Positions 41,561 through 49,238 of a stretch of DNA of 64,000 nucleotides are shown here, in pieces. Source of the DNA: Maricaulis maris MCS10 (GTDB lineage: Bacteria; Pseudomonadota; Alphaproteobacteria; Caulobacterales; Maricaulaceae); contig NC_008347.1 of the NCBI RefSeq assembly GCF_000014745.1, positions 992,001 through 1,056,000 on the forward strand, given 5' to 3'. The stretch's first letter is position 1. Every line of letters starts with the position of its first letter. A program made the position numbers and the translations under genes. Below the pieces are notes generated by a model. It had not been told where the DNA came from. It saw nothing but the letters and a program-made list of their open reading frames with translations, and searched no databases.

Positions 41561-42922
41561 ATGGCCAATCTCTCGCCTTCTCAGCGAGCCAAACTCGAAG
41601 CGCTGTGGCGCAGCATGCCCGAGAAAATGCGGGCGGCATTAAGAGCCACAACCAAGGCGGCCGCCGCGAGTGATCCGGCGTCGGCGGCGCTCGACACCAT
41701 TTTTTCCGAGCTTGAGGAAGCCATGCGGCCGCCCGCGGGCGACATGGCGAAGGCCTATGTCCTGGCCCCCCTGCGTCCCCTGGTTGGCGATTCGGCGCTG
41801 ATCCCGCCGTCGCGTTTTCGTTTCTCGGCCGAGGACCTGTCGAAGATCTGGGGTTGGATGGGGCGCCATCTGGCCAAGGACATGGTCGAGACTGCCAAGA
41901 AGTGCAAACGGCCGGAGCGGGATCCGATCTGGTTCGATTTTCGCCGTCAGGCCGGTGCGGCGCTGGCAGATGCGGTTCACAAGGCCGATCGCGTGCCCAA
42001 GGACATGACCGCGTTGCTCAAACGGTTCGGCGGCGAAGGCCGGGCGATGCTGAGCGATGCGATCATCCTGCTGAACAATTGCGAGCAAATCGCCAGCGCC
42101 ATGGGCCAATTGCCGGACAAGATCGAGGATTTCGACGACGAGCTGTCGCTGCTGGTCAAGCAGTTGCATGAGGAGATGGTGGAATCGAATGCCGAGGCCG
42201 CCTTGTGGGTCCTGCTCCTGACCATGGGTCGACTGGAAAGTCCCTGGCAGATTTTCCGCGTGGTCAAGCGGATCGGTCGCCGGGATGATGACCTGGTCGT
42301 GCAGAAGACGGAGCTGGCCGCGGTCGGCGACGCCGTGCTCGGCGATACCGGCTATTTCGCAGCCCGTCTGAAACAGCCGCCGCAAACGCTCGAAGAGGCC
42401 AAGGCCTGTTATCTGGTGTTTGACCGTTTCGTCGCGTTTTCAACCGGCATGGCGGCCGAATTCGGTATCCGCAAGGATGGACGCTGGGGCCGCGCCCTGT
42501 TCGGATTGCGGGCCGAGGCCTCGACGAATGTCGAGAAGATCCTCGCCAAGGTCCCCCTGGCGCTCGATGCCGGTCTGCCCGAACCGCGCCGCGGGCGCAG
42601 CGGGAGGGTCATACCGGCCCAGATCCCGCCCGCCGCCGCCGTCGACAAGGCCGATGGCCTGCTCTACTTCCTCGGAAAATGCCGGGTACATGCGACGGCC
42701 GCTGCGATCGCCTCGACCCAGAAACGCATCGCCGATGCGGCCGAAAAGCGCATGCAGGAGGCCGGCGAGATGCTGGTCGATCTGGTTGCCTCCAGTGAAG
42801 GCCAGAACCGCACCACCGCTCAGGACGGGCTGGATATCACCATCCGCCTGATGGAAAGTGCGGGGCATGACGAGGCCGCGTCGCTGCTGCGACGGCGCGG
42901 TGTTGCCGCGACCGCGGCATAG
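41561..42922 (+). CDS. Conserved hypothetical helical protein
   Basis: The 453-residue protein has no signal peptide or membrane helix and is helical throughout. Distinct stretches include RFSAEDLSKIWGWMGRHLAK, WFDFRRQAGAALADAVHKAD, AALWVLLLTMGRLESPWQIF and a C-terminal coiled-coil-like TQKRIADAAEKRMQEAGEM. I do not recognise the family and cannot propose a function. It stands alone between the FeuPQ-like operon and the DUF938-ccmE pair, with a possible CtrA site upstream. Confidence 0.7.
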   Translation: MANLSPSQRAKLEALWRSMPEKMRAALRATTKAAAASDPASAALDTIFSELEEAMRPPAGDMAKAYVLAPLRPLVGDSALIPPSRFRFSAEDLSKIWGWMGRHLAKDMVETAKKCKRPERDPIWFDFRRQAGAALADAVHKADRVPKDMTALLKRFGGEGRAMLSDAIILLNNCEQIASAMGQLPDKIEDFDDELSLLVKQLHEEMVESNAEAALWVLLLTMGRLESPWQIFRVVKRIGRRDDDLVVQKTELAAVGDAVLGDTGYFAARLKQPPQTLEEAKACYLVFDRFVAFSTGMAAEFGIRKDGRWGRALFGLRAEASTNVEKILAKVPLALDAGLPEPRRGRSGRVIPAQIPPAAAVDKADGLLYFLGKCRVHATAAAIASTQKRIADAAEKRMQEAGEMLVDLVASSEGQNRTTAQDGLDITIRLMESAGHDEAASLLRRRGVAATAA

Positions 42923-42980
42923 CGTCCCGACTGCATCCCTCCGCCTTGCACTGCCGCTCTGTGCAACGTAGTTCGTTGTC

Positions 42981-43637
42981 ATGGTCCAGCCTCCCAAATC
43001 CCCCATTGCCCTTGAGGATCGCGCGAGCGAGCAGGGTCGCCTGTATTCGCCCAGCGCGGCGCGCAATCGCGATGCCATTGCCGAGGTTCTGGCCCGGGTC
43101 CTGCCGACCGGTGCCTCGGTGCTGGAAATCGGCTCGGGAACCGGTGAGCATGCGGTGGCGGCCTGTCAGGCCCGCCCGGATCTGAGTTGGCAGCCCAGCG
43201 ACCCCGATGCGGCCTCGCGCGACAGCCAGGCCGCCTGGGCCGGTGAGGTCGGTGGCGCGATCCTGGCACCGCTCGAAATCGATCTCCTGCGCCCGCAGAC
43301 GCTTGTCGCGATTGACGGTTTCGACGCGCTGGTCTGCATGAATGTCATCCATATCGCTCCATGGGCGGTGGCCGAGGCTCTCGCCTCGCTGGCGCAGGAC
43401 CGGCTGCGGCCGGGCGGCCATCTCGTGCTGTACGGCCCCTATCTGCTCGGCGACGAGACCGCGCCGTCAAACCTGGCCTTTGACGCGTCGCTGAAATCAC
43501 GCAATCCGGAATGGGGTGTGCGCCCGCTGGACGCGGTCACGACGCTGCTGGCTTCGCACGGCCTCGTCCTGGTCGAACGGGTCGACATGCCGGCCAATAA
43601 TCTCATGCTCATCTTTCAACGCCGGGAGCCGGAATGA
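42981..43637 (+). CDS. DUF938 SAM-dependent methyltransferase-like protein
   Basis: The 218-residue protein has the Rossmann SAM motif VLEIGSGTGEHAVA, an acidic DPD after strand 2 (WQPSDPDAASRDS) and MNVIHIAPW in place of motif IV. The opening RLYSPSAARNRDAI is the DUF938 signature. The substrate is unknown. It overlaps ccmE by four bases. Confidence 0.88.
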   Translation: MVQPPKSPIALEDRASEQGRLYSPSAARNRDAIAEVLARVLPTGASVLEIGSGTGEHAVAACQARPDLSWQPSDPDAASRDSQAAWAGEVGGAILAPLEIDLLRPQTLVAIDGFDALVCMNVIHIAPWAVAEALASLAQDRLRPGGHLVLYGPYLLGDETAPSNLAFDASLKSRNPEWGVRPLDAVTTLLASHGLVLVERVDMPANNLMLIFQRREPE

Positions 43638-44110
43638 TGCGGCATCGCAATCGACGTCTCGCTACCATTGCCGCCTCGGCGATCGTTCTGGTGGTTGCGG
43701 TCGGGCTCGGTCTCATGGCGCTGCGCAGTGCCGTGGTCTTCTTCTATTCGCCCAGCGAGATCGCGGCGGAACATCCAGGCATCGAAGCCCGGATCCGCGT
43801 CGGCGGACTGGTGCTGGAAGAATCGGTGGGCGAGGCGGCCAGCGGCGCGACCCGTTTCGTGATCACCGACCGGGTCGAGAATGTGCAGGTGGAATATGCC
43901 GGCCTGCTGCCCGACCTGTTCCGTGAAGGGCAGGGGGTTGTGGTCGAGGGGCGTTTCGCTGCTGACGGCGTGTTGCAGGCCCGCACGGTGTTGGCCAAGC
44001 ATGATGAGACCTATATGCCGCCGGAAGTCGCTGAGGCCCTGCGTGAGGCCGGCGTCTGGCAGGGTGAGGGCGAGACGCCGTCGGCAGCTGGCGATGGCGA
44101 TAGTCGCTGA
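43634..44110 (+). CDS. ccmE: Cytochrome c maturation heme chaperone CcmE
   Basis: The 158-residue protein has an N-terminal membrane anchor (about 9-30), FFYSPSEI after it, an OB-fold body and the heme-binding H123 in AKHDETYMPPEV with the conserved Tyr. It holds heme covalently in the periplasm and hands it to apocytochrome c via CcmF/CcmH. Alphaproteobacterial ccmE is often followed by ccmF; here it is followed by an unrelated hydrolase, so the other ccm genes must be elsewhere. Confidence 0.93.
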   Translation: MMRHRNRRLATIAASAIVLVVAVGLGLMALRSAVVFFYSPSEIAAEHPGIEARIRVGGLVLEESVGEAASGATRFVITDRVENVQVEYAGLLPDLFREGQGVVVEGRFAADGVLQARTVLAKHDETYMPPEVAEALREAGVWQGEGETPSAAGDGDSR

Positions 44111-44192
44111 GGCCTGTCCTCGCGCTCAAGCGCTTGTGTCTTGCATGCCATCGTGGACGCCTTACCTCCAAGCTGGCTGAAGGAGACAGGCA

Positions 44193-45422
44193 ATGGCACA
44201 GACCCGACGTGTTGATTTTGAAGGCGCCCTTGGCGAGACGCTCGCCGCCCGGCTTGAAATGCCGCATGGCCGGCCGCGGGCGTATGCGCTGTTCGCGCAT
44301 TGCTTTTCCTGTTCCAAGGACATTCTCGCAGCAAGCCGGATCGCCCGGCGGCTGACGGCTGCGGGTTTCGCTGTGCTGCGCTTCGACTTCACCGGGCTGG
44401 GACAGTCGGATGGCGATTTCGCCAATACCAATTTCTCCTCCAACATCGCCGACCTGATCGCCGCTGCCGGCTATCTGGAAGCCGAGCACGCGGCGCCGTC
44501 CCTCTTGATCGGGCATTCACTGGGCGGGGCGGCGGTGATCGCGGCGGCGGGTCAGCTGCCATCGGTTCGTGCGGTGGCGACGATCGGTGCGCCGGCCGAC
44601 GCCGCGCATGTGACGCAGCAGTTTGCCGCCGATGTCGACGCCATTGAACGCGAGGGCGTGGCCCGGGTGGAACTGGCCGGTCGGACCTTCACGCTCAAGA
44701 AGCAGTTTCTCGACGATATTGGCGGGCACAGGGTGGAAGACGCCGCGGCGGCCTTGCACCGCCCCCTGCTGCTGTTGCATGCCCCCACCGATGCCATTGT
44801 CGCTATCGACAATGCGTCCCGGCTGTTTCGCGCCGCCAGACACCCCAAGAGCTTTGTCAGCCTTGATGATGCCGATCATCTGCTGGGAAACCGGCCGGAT
44901 GCCGAATACGCCGCCGACATGATTGCCGCCTGGGCCGAGCGCTATCTGCCCGAGACCCGGCCCGAGCCGCCGGAATCCGCAGGCGAGGGGGTGGTCGTCG
45001 TCCGGGAAACCGGTGCCGGCCCCTATGAGAACCATGTGGTTGCCGGCGAGCATGTGATGCTGGCCGATGAGCCGGCTTCGGTCGGTGGCCTGGATGCCGG
45101 TCCGTCGCCCTATGGCTATCTCAGCGCAGCGCTGGGCAGCTGTACCTCGATGACCCTGCGCATGTATGCCGACCGCAAGGGCCTGCCGCTGGACCGGGTC
45201 ACGGTCAGTACCGGTCATCACAAGGGCCATGCCGATGACTGCGCCGACTGCGTCGACGGCCAGGAACGCCATGTCGACATCTTCGAGCGGGAGATCACGC
45301 TGGAGGGTGAGCTTGATGCGGCCCAGACGGCCCGCCTCCTCGAGATCGCCGACAAATGCCCGGTGCATCGGACCCTGCACAGCCCGGTTGTCGTGCGGAC
45401 CCGTTTGAAAGATGACGGGTAA
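44193..45422 (+). CDS. Alpha/beta hydrolase-OsmC fusion protein
   Basis: The 409-residue protein fuses an alpha/beta hydrolase (nucleophile S109 in LIGHSLGGAA; likely His in DDADHLLGN) to a C-terminal OsmC domain (about 275-405) with redox cysteines in GSCTSMTLRMYADRKG and DDCADCVDG. This two-domain architecture is known in proteobacteria. OsmC parts reduce organic peroxides, while the hydrolase substrate is unknown. The ribosome site GAAGGAG lies ten bases before the ATG. Confidence 0.92.
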   Translation: MAQTRRVDFEGALGETLAARLEMPHGRPRAYALFAHCFSCSKDILAASRIARRLTAAGFAVLRFDFTGLGQSDGDFANTNFSSNIADLIAAAGYLEAEHAAPSLLIGHSLGGAAVIAAAGQLPSVRAVATIGAPADAAHVTQQFAADVDAIEREGVARVELAGRTFTLKKQFLDDIGGHRVEDAAAALHRPLLLLHAPTDAIVAIDNASRLFRAARHPKSFVSLDDADHLLGNRPDAEYAADMIAAWAERYLPETRPEPPESAGEGVVVVRETGAGPYENHVVAGEHVMLADEPASVGGLDAGPSPYGYLSAALGSCTSMTLRMYADRKGLPLDRVTVSTGHHKGHADDCADCVDGQERHVDIFEREITLEGELDAAQTARLLEIADKCPVHRTLHSPVVVRTRLKDDG

Positions 45423-45432
45423 GTTACCATCT

Positions 45433-45452
45433 GTAATGTTATTGTAATGTTT
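45433..45452 (+). promoter_or_regulatory. TGTAATGTT direct repeat upstream of degP operon
   Basis: TGTAATGTT occurs at 45433-45441 and 45444-45452, 11 bp apart, in a short AT-rich stretch of an otherwise GC-rich region. This is the typical layout of an OmpR-family regulator site, and such a regulator is encoded in the same operon at 47061. Confidence 0.5.
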
Positions 45453-45457
45453 GAGTC

Positions 45458-45483
45458 ACGCGGGGGTTAGTCCCGCCGCGTGA
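45458..45483. repeat. Inverted repeat in the degP leader
   Basis: CACGCGG pairs with CCGCGTG, and GGG with CCC inside, around GTTAGT-type loop bases. It may be a leader hairpin for the protease mRNA or a terminator remnant of the upstream gene; no T-run follows. Confidence 0.4.
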
Positions 45484-45523
45484 AATTGTGCTCCTAATCG
45501 CAATGGAAAGGTCGTCGACACTC

Positions 45524-47044
45524 ATGATTTCGGTTGATCGCATACGCCGCCTCGGCGGAGTTTCGCTTCTGGTCCTGTCCGCGCTGGCAGCAGGAAGTCT
45601 CCTGGATCGCTCGATGGGCGAGGCCTACGCCGTCCAGTCGTCCGAGGCGCCGCCCCTGGCGGCTGCCGTCCCGGCCGGCGCACCGCTGTCCTTTGCCGAC
45701 CTGATCGAAACCGTCAGCCCGTCCGTGGTCACGGTTCAGGTCAGCGGACTGGTCGAGAGCTCGCCCTTTGGCGGCGGCAATGGACCCGACCTCGACAATC
45801 TCCCCCCGCAAATGCGCGAATGGATGGAGCGCCAGTTCGGCGGCCAGCGCCAGGCGCCGCAGCCGCAACCGCGCCAGTCGCTGGGATCCGGCTTCTTCAT
45901 CTCGGCTGACGGATATCTGGTGACCAATCACCATGTGGTGGCCAATGCCGACGAGATCACCATCGGAACGGCCGAGGGCGAGGAGTTTCCTGCCCGCGTC
46001 ATTGGTACCGATCCGCAGACCGACCTGGCGCTGCTCAAGGTCGATGGCGAGACTGATTTCCCGTTTGTGCGGCTGGAAGAGAACCCGAACTACCGGGTTG
46101 GCGACTGGGTCGTCGCGGTCGGCAATCCCTTCGGTCTCGGCGGTACGGCAACAGCCGGTATCATCTCGGCCATCGGTCGTCCGATCGGCAATTCCACCTA
46201 TAATGACTTCATCCAGACCGACGCCTCGATCAATCGCGGCAATTCCGGCGGCCCGACCTTTGACCTCAACGGCAATGTGATCGGCGTGAACTCGCAAATC
46301 TTCTCGCCGTCTGGCGGCAATGTCGGCATCGGCTTTGCCATTCCCTCCGACGTCGCGGCCCGCATCGTCGGCGATCTGCGCGATGATGGCCGGGTGGCGC
46401 GCGGCTGGCTGGGTGTCTCGATCCAGAATGTCACCGAGGACATTGCCGAAGCGCTGGGCCTTGAGGGCACGACCGGCGCCATCATCAGCTCGATCGTCGA
46501 GGGCGGCCCCGCCGACCGCGCCGGTTTCGAGCGCGAGGATGTGGTGCTGGAAATCGATGGCGAGGCCGTTGACGGTTCGCGCGACCTGACCCGCCGCGTC
46601 GGCAATATCCAGGCCGGCGGCGATGTCCGCTTCCTGGTGCTGCGTGACGGCCGCGAGCGGACCATCCGTGCCACGCTGGGTGATCGCCCGGGCGAGGAAC
46701 AACTGGCCAGCATGAGCAGTGTTGATGCGGCTCCGGCACGGACTTCCGTGTTCGGCATGTCGATGGCGCCGCTCGCTGAGGAGGACCGTGAGGTCCGCGG
46801 CCTTGGCGCTGAAGTCAGCGGCGTGGTGGTCGACGAGATCGAGCCGGGCAGCGAGGCCGCCCGCAAGGGTGTCCAGGTCGGCGACATCATCCTGGAAGCG
46901 GGTGGCAATTCTGTTGCCGACGCCGAGGCCCTCCGTGCCATCGCCGATGAAGCCCGTGAAGACGGTCGCAGCGCCATCCTGCTGCTGGTCGAGGGACGTG
47001 GCGGTCAGCGCTATGTCGCCCTGCAACTCGGCTCTGCCGACTAG
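45524..47044 (+). CDS. Periplasmic serine protease Do/DegP (HtrA family)
   Basis: I choose ATG 45524 (MISVDRIRRLGGVSLLVLSA), with GGAAAGG about a dozen bases upstream; starts at 45503 and 45488 have none. The 506-residue protein has a signal sequence, the trypsin-like domain with H137 (TNHHVV), D167 (TDLALL) and S241 (GNSGGP), and two PDZ domains (about 290-375 and 415-505). It degrades or refolds damaged envelope proteins. It is followed 16 bases later by a regulator and kinase, so it is probably both a member and a target of an envelope-stress system. Confidence 0.92.
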   Translation: MISVDRIRRLGGVSLLVLSALAAGSLLDRSMGEAYAVQSSEAPPLAAAVPAGAPLSFADLIETVSPSVVTVQVSGLVESSPFGGGNGPDLDNLPPQMREWMERQFGGQRQAPQPQPRQSLGSGFFISADGYLVTNHHVVANADEITIGTAEGEEFPARVIGTDPQTDLALLKVDGETDFPFVRLEENPNYRVGDWVVAVGNPFGLGGTATAGIISAIGRPIGNSTYNDFIQTDASINRGNSGGPTFDLNGNVIGVNSQIFSPSGGNVGIGFAIPSDVAARIVGDLRDDGRVARGWLGVSIQNVTEDIAEALGLEGTTGAIISSIVEGGPADRAGFEREDVVLEIDGEAVDGSRDLTRRVGNIQAGGDVRFLVLRDGRERTIRATLGDRPGEEQLASMSSVDAAPARTSVFGMSMAPLAEEDREVRGLGAEVSGVVVDEIEPGSEAARKGVQVGDIILEAGGNSVADAEALRAIADEAREDGRSAILLLVEGRGGQRYVALQLGSAD

Positions 47045-47060
47045 AGAAAAGGAGATCGGG

Positions 47061-47732
47061 GTGCGCATTCTGATCGTTGAAGACGACCGCGAAGCAGCCA
47101 GCTATATCCGCAAGGGCCTTCGCGAAAGCGGCCATGTGGCCGACCATGCCGGTGACGGCGAAGAGGGCCTGGAAATGGCCCGCGCCGCGGAATACGACGT
47201 GCTCGTTGTTGACCGCATGATGCCGCGCATGGACGGGCTTTCGATGGTCGAGGCGCTGCGCGCCGACGATGATCGCACCCCGGTCCTCATCCTCTCTGCC
47301 CTCGGCGAGGTCGATGACCGTGTCGAAGGGCTGAAGGCGGGCGGCGATGACTATCTGGTCAAGCCCTACGCCTTTGCCGAATTGCTGGCCCGCGTCGAGG
47401 CCCTGGCCCGTCGCCGTGATCCGGATACCGTCCGGACCAAGCTGGTGGTCGGTGATCTGGAAATGGACCTGCTGGCCCGCACGGTGATCCGTGAGGGCGA
47501 GGACATCCTGCTCCAGCCCCGCGAATTCCGCTTGCTGGAATTCCTGATGAAGCATTCCGGCCAGGTGGTGACCCGCACCATGTTGCTGGAAAAAGTCTGG
47601 GACTATCATTTCGACCCCCAGACCAATGTCATTGATGTGCACATTTCGCGTCTGCGCTCGAAGATCGACAAACCCTTCCCGCGCTCGTTGCTGCACACGG
47701 TGCGCGGAGCCGGTTACCGTCTGCAGGCCTGA
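47061..47732 (+). CDS. OmpR-family response regulator
   Basis: GTG 47061 is preceded by AAAGGAG. The 223-residue protein has a receiver (VEDDREA, phospho-acceptor in VVDRMMPRMDG, SALGEVDDR, KPYAFAEL) and a winged-helix output (LLQPREFRLLEFLMKHSG, NVIDVHISRLRSKID). It lies between degP and its kinase, suggesting CpxR-like control of envelope stress (inference). It may bind the TGTAATGTT repeats upstream of degP. Confidence 0.9.
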   Translation: MRILIVEDDREAASYIRKGLRESGHVADHAGDGEEGLEMARAAEYDVLVVDRMMPRMDGLSMVEALRADDDRTPVLILSALGEVDDRVEGLKAGGDDYLVKPYAFAELLARVEALARRRDPDTVRTKLVVGDLEMDLLARTVIREGEDILLQPREFRLLEFLMKHSGQVVTRTMLLEKVWDYHFDPQTNVIDVHISRLRSKIDKPFPRSLLHTVRGAGYRLQA

Positions 47733-47738
47733 TCCGGC

Positions 47739-49172
47739 ATGACGGCGCGCGGTGCCGCCTTTCTTCGGACAACGGCCTTCCGGCAGACGCTTCTGTCGGC
47801 GGCCCTGTTCGCCCTGTCGAGTTTTGTCACGCTGGGCTTTGTCTATGCGGCCTCGGCCGGCATGGTGCTGCGCCGTGCCGATAGTGCGATCAACGAGGAA
47901 GTCGTCGCCCTGGATGCCAGCTTCCAGGCTGGCGGGATACGCACGGTCAATCGCTATATCCTTGAACGAACCGTCGGCGGCGGTGCCGACTATCTCTACC
48001 TGCTCGTCCACCCCACCGGGCGCAGCCTGTCGGGTAATCTGACCTATCTGCCCGAGGTCCAGCCCGATGATGAAGGCCGGGTCCAGTTCACCTATCGACG
48101 GCCTGCCGCCGGTGACAGTGATGGTGAGGACGGCAAGGATGATCGCACCGCTCGGGGCCGTATCATCGAGCTGCCGTCCGGTTACCGGCTCTATGTCGGT
48201 CTCGATGTCGACGAGGAAACGCGACTGATATCGCGGATGCTCAACACCATCCTGGCCGCCTCGGCGCTGGCACTGGCGCTGGGTGTGGCGACCGGGATCT
48301 TCGTCAGCCGGCGTTTCGTGCGCCGCCTCGACCGCATCAATACGGTCGCCCGGCGGGTCAAGGCCGGGGACCTGCAACCCCGGGCGCCGCGAAACTTCAC
48401 CGGCGACGAGCTGGACGAGCTGTCCGAGAATTTCAACAACATGCTCGACCGGGTCGAGGCGTTGATGCACCGCATGCGCCACACGGGCGACAGCATCGCC
48501 CATGACCTGCGCACTCCGCTGACCCGCATGCGCAACCGGCTCGACGAGGCGCTGCGCGAGGATGGAGACGCCGACACGCGCGAGCAGGCGCTTGAACGTG
48601 CCGTTGCCGATACCGACGAGCTGCTGGGCATCTTCAACGCCATCCTGTCGCTGTCGCGTCTGGAGGCGGGTGAGAGCCGTGCCTCGATCCAGCGCCTCGA
48701 CCCGGCCGATATCGCCGCCGACCTGGCCGAGCTCTACGAGCCTGTCTGCGAGGATGAAGGGCTGGCCTTCAACAGCGAGATCCAGAGCGGCCTGTCGATG
48801 CTGGGCGATCGGGGCCTGCTGTCGCAGGCCCTCGCCAATATTCTCGACAATGCGGTCAAATACACCCCGACCGGCGAGGCGGTGACCCTGCGCCTGCGCG
48901 AGACGGGTGGCGGTCGGATCGAGTTCTCGGTCACCGATACCGGGCCGGGCATTCCGGCTGCCGACCGTGATCGTGTCACCCAGCGCTTTGTGCGGCTGGA
49001 CAATTCCCGCACCCAGCCGGGTTCCGGGCTTGGACTGTCCCTGGTCCAGGCCATTGTCGACGTGCACAATGGCGAGTTCGAACTGGCGGAAGGGCCCGGC
49101 GTCGTGTCCGACGGCCATGGTCCCGGCCTGCGCGCCTCACTCAGCTTTCCCAAGGCGCCCGCTGAGGGGTGA
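47739..49172 (+). CDS. Membrane sensor histidine kinase with HAMP domain
   Basis: The 477-residue kinase has two transmembrane helices (about 18-40 and 165-190), a periplasmic sensor of about 120 residues containing an acidic Gly/Asp stretch, then HAMP (RRFVRRLDRINTVARRVKAG), HisKA with DSIAHDLRTPLTRM and HATPase with NILDNAVKY, DTGPGI and GSGLGLSLVQ. Six bases after the regulator, so it is its expected partner. Confidence 0.9.
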   Translation: MTARGAAFLRTTAFRQTLLSAALFALSSFVTLGFVYAASAGMVLRRADSAINEEVVALDASFQAGGIRTVNRYILERTVGGGADYLYLLVHPTGRSLSGNLTYLPEVQPDDEGRVQFTYRRPAAGDSDGEDGKDDRTARGRIIELPSGYRLYVGLDVDEETRLISRMLNTILAASALALALGVATGIFVSRRFVRRLDRINTVARRVKAGDLQPRAPRNFTGDELDELSENFNNMLDRVEALMHRMRHTGDSIAHDLRTPLTRMRNRLDEALREDGDADTREQALERAVADTDELLGIFNAILSLSRLEAGESRASIQRLDPADIAADLAELYEPVCEDEGLAFNSEIQSGLSMLGDRGLLSQALANILDNAVKYTPTGEAVTLRLRETGGGRIEFSVTDTGPGIPAADRDRVTQRFVRLDNSRTQPGSGLGLSLVQAIVDVHNGEFELAEGPGVVSDGHGPGLRASLSFPKAPAEG

Positions 49173-49238
49173 GCCAGCGCCGGCCTACCGCAAAATTAGA
49201 CCTTCACCTGTCGGGCGGATCGGGTCAGTTTGCTTGCC

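Noticed and set aside
45494-47068. 524-residue minus-strand frame opposite the DegP-like gene
   Set aside because: Shadow frame. The protease triad and PDZ domains are on the + strand.
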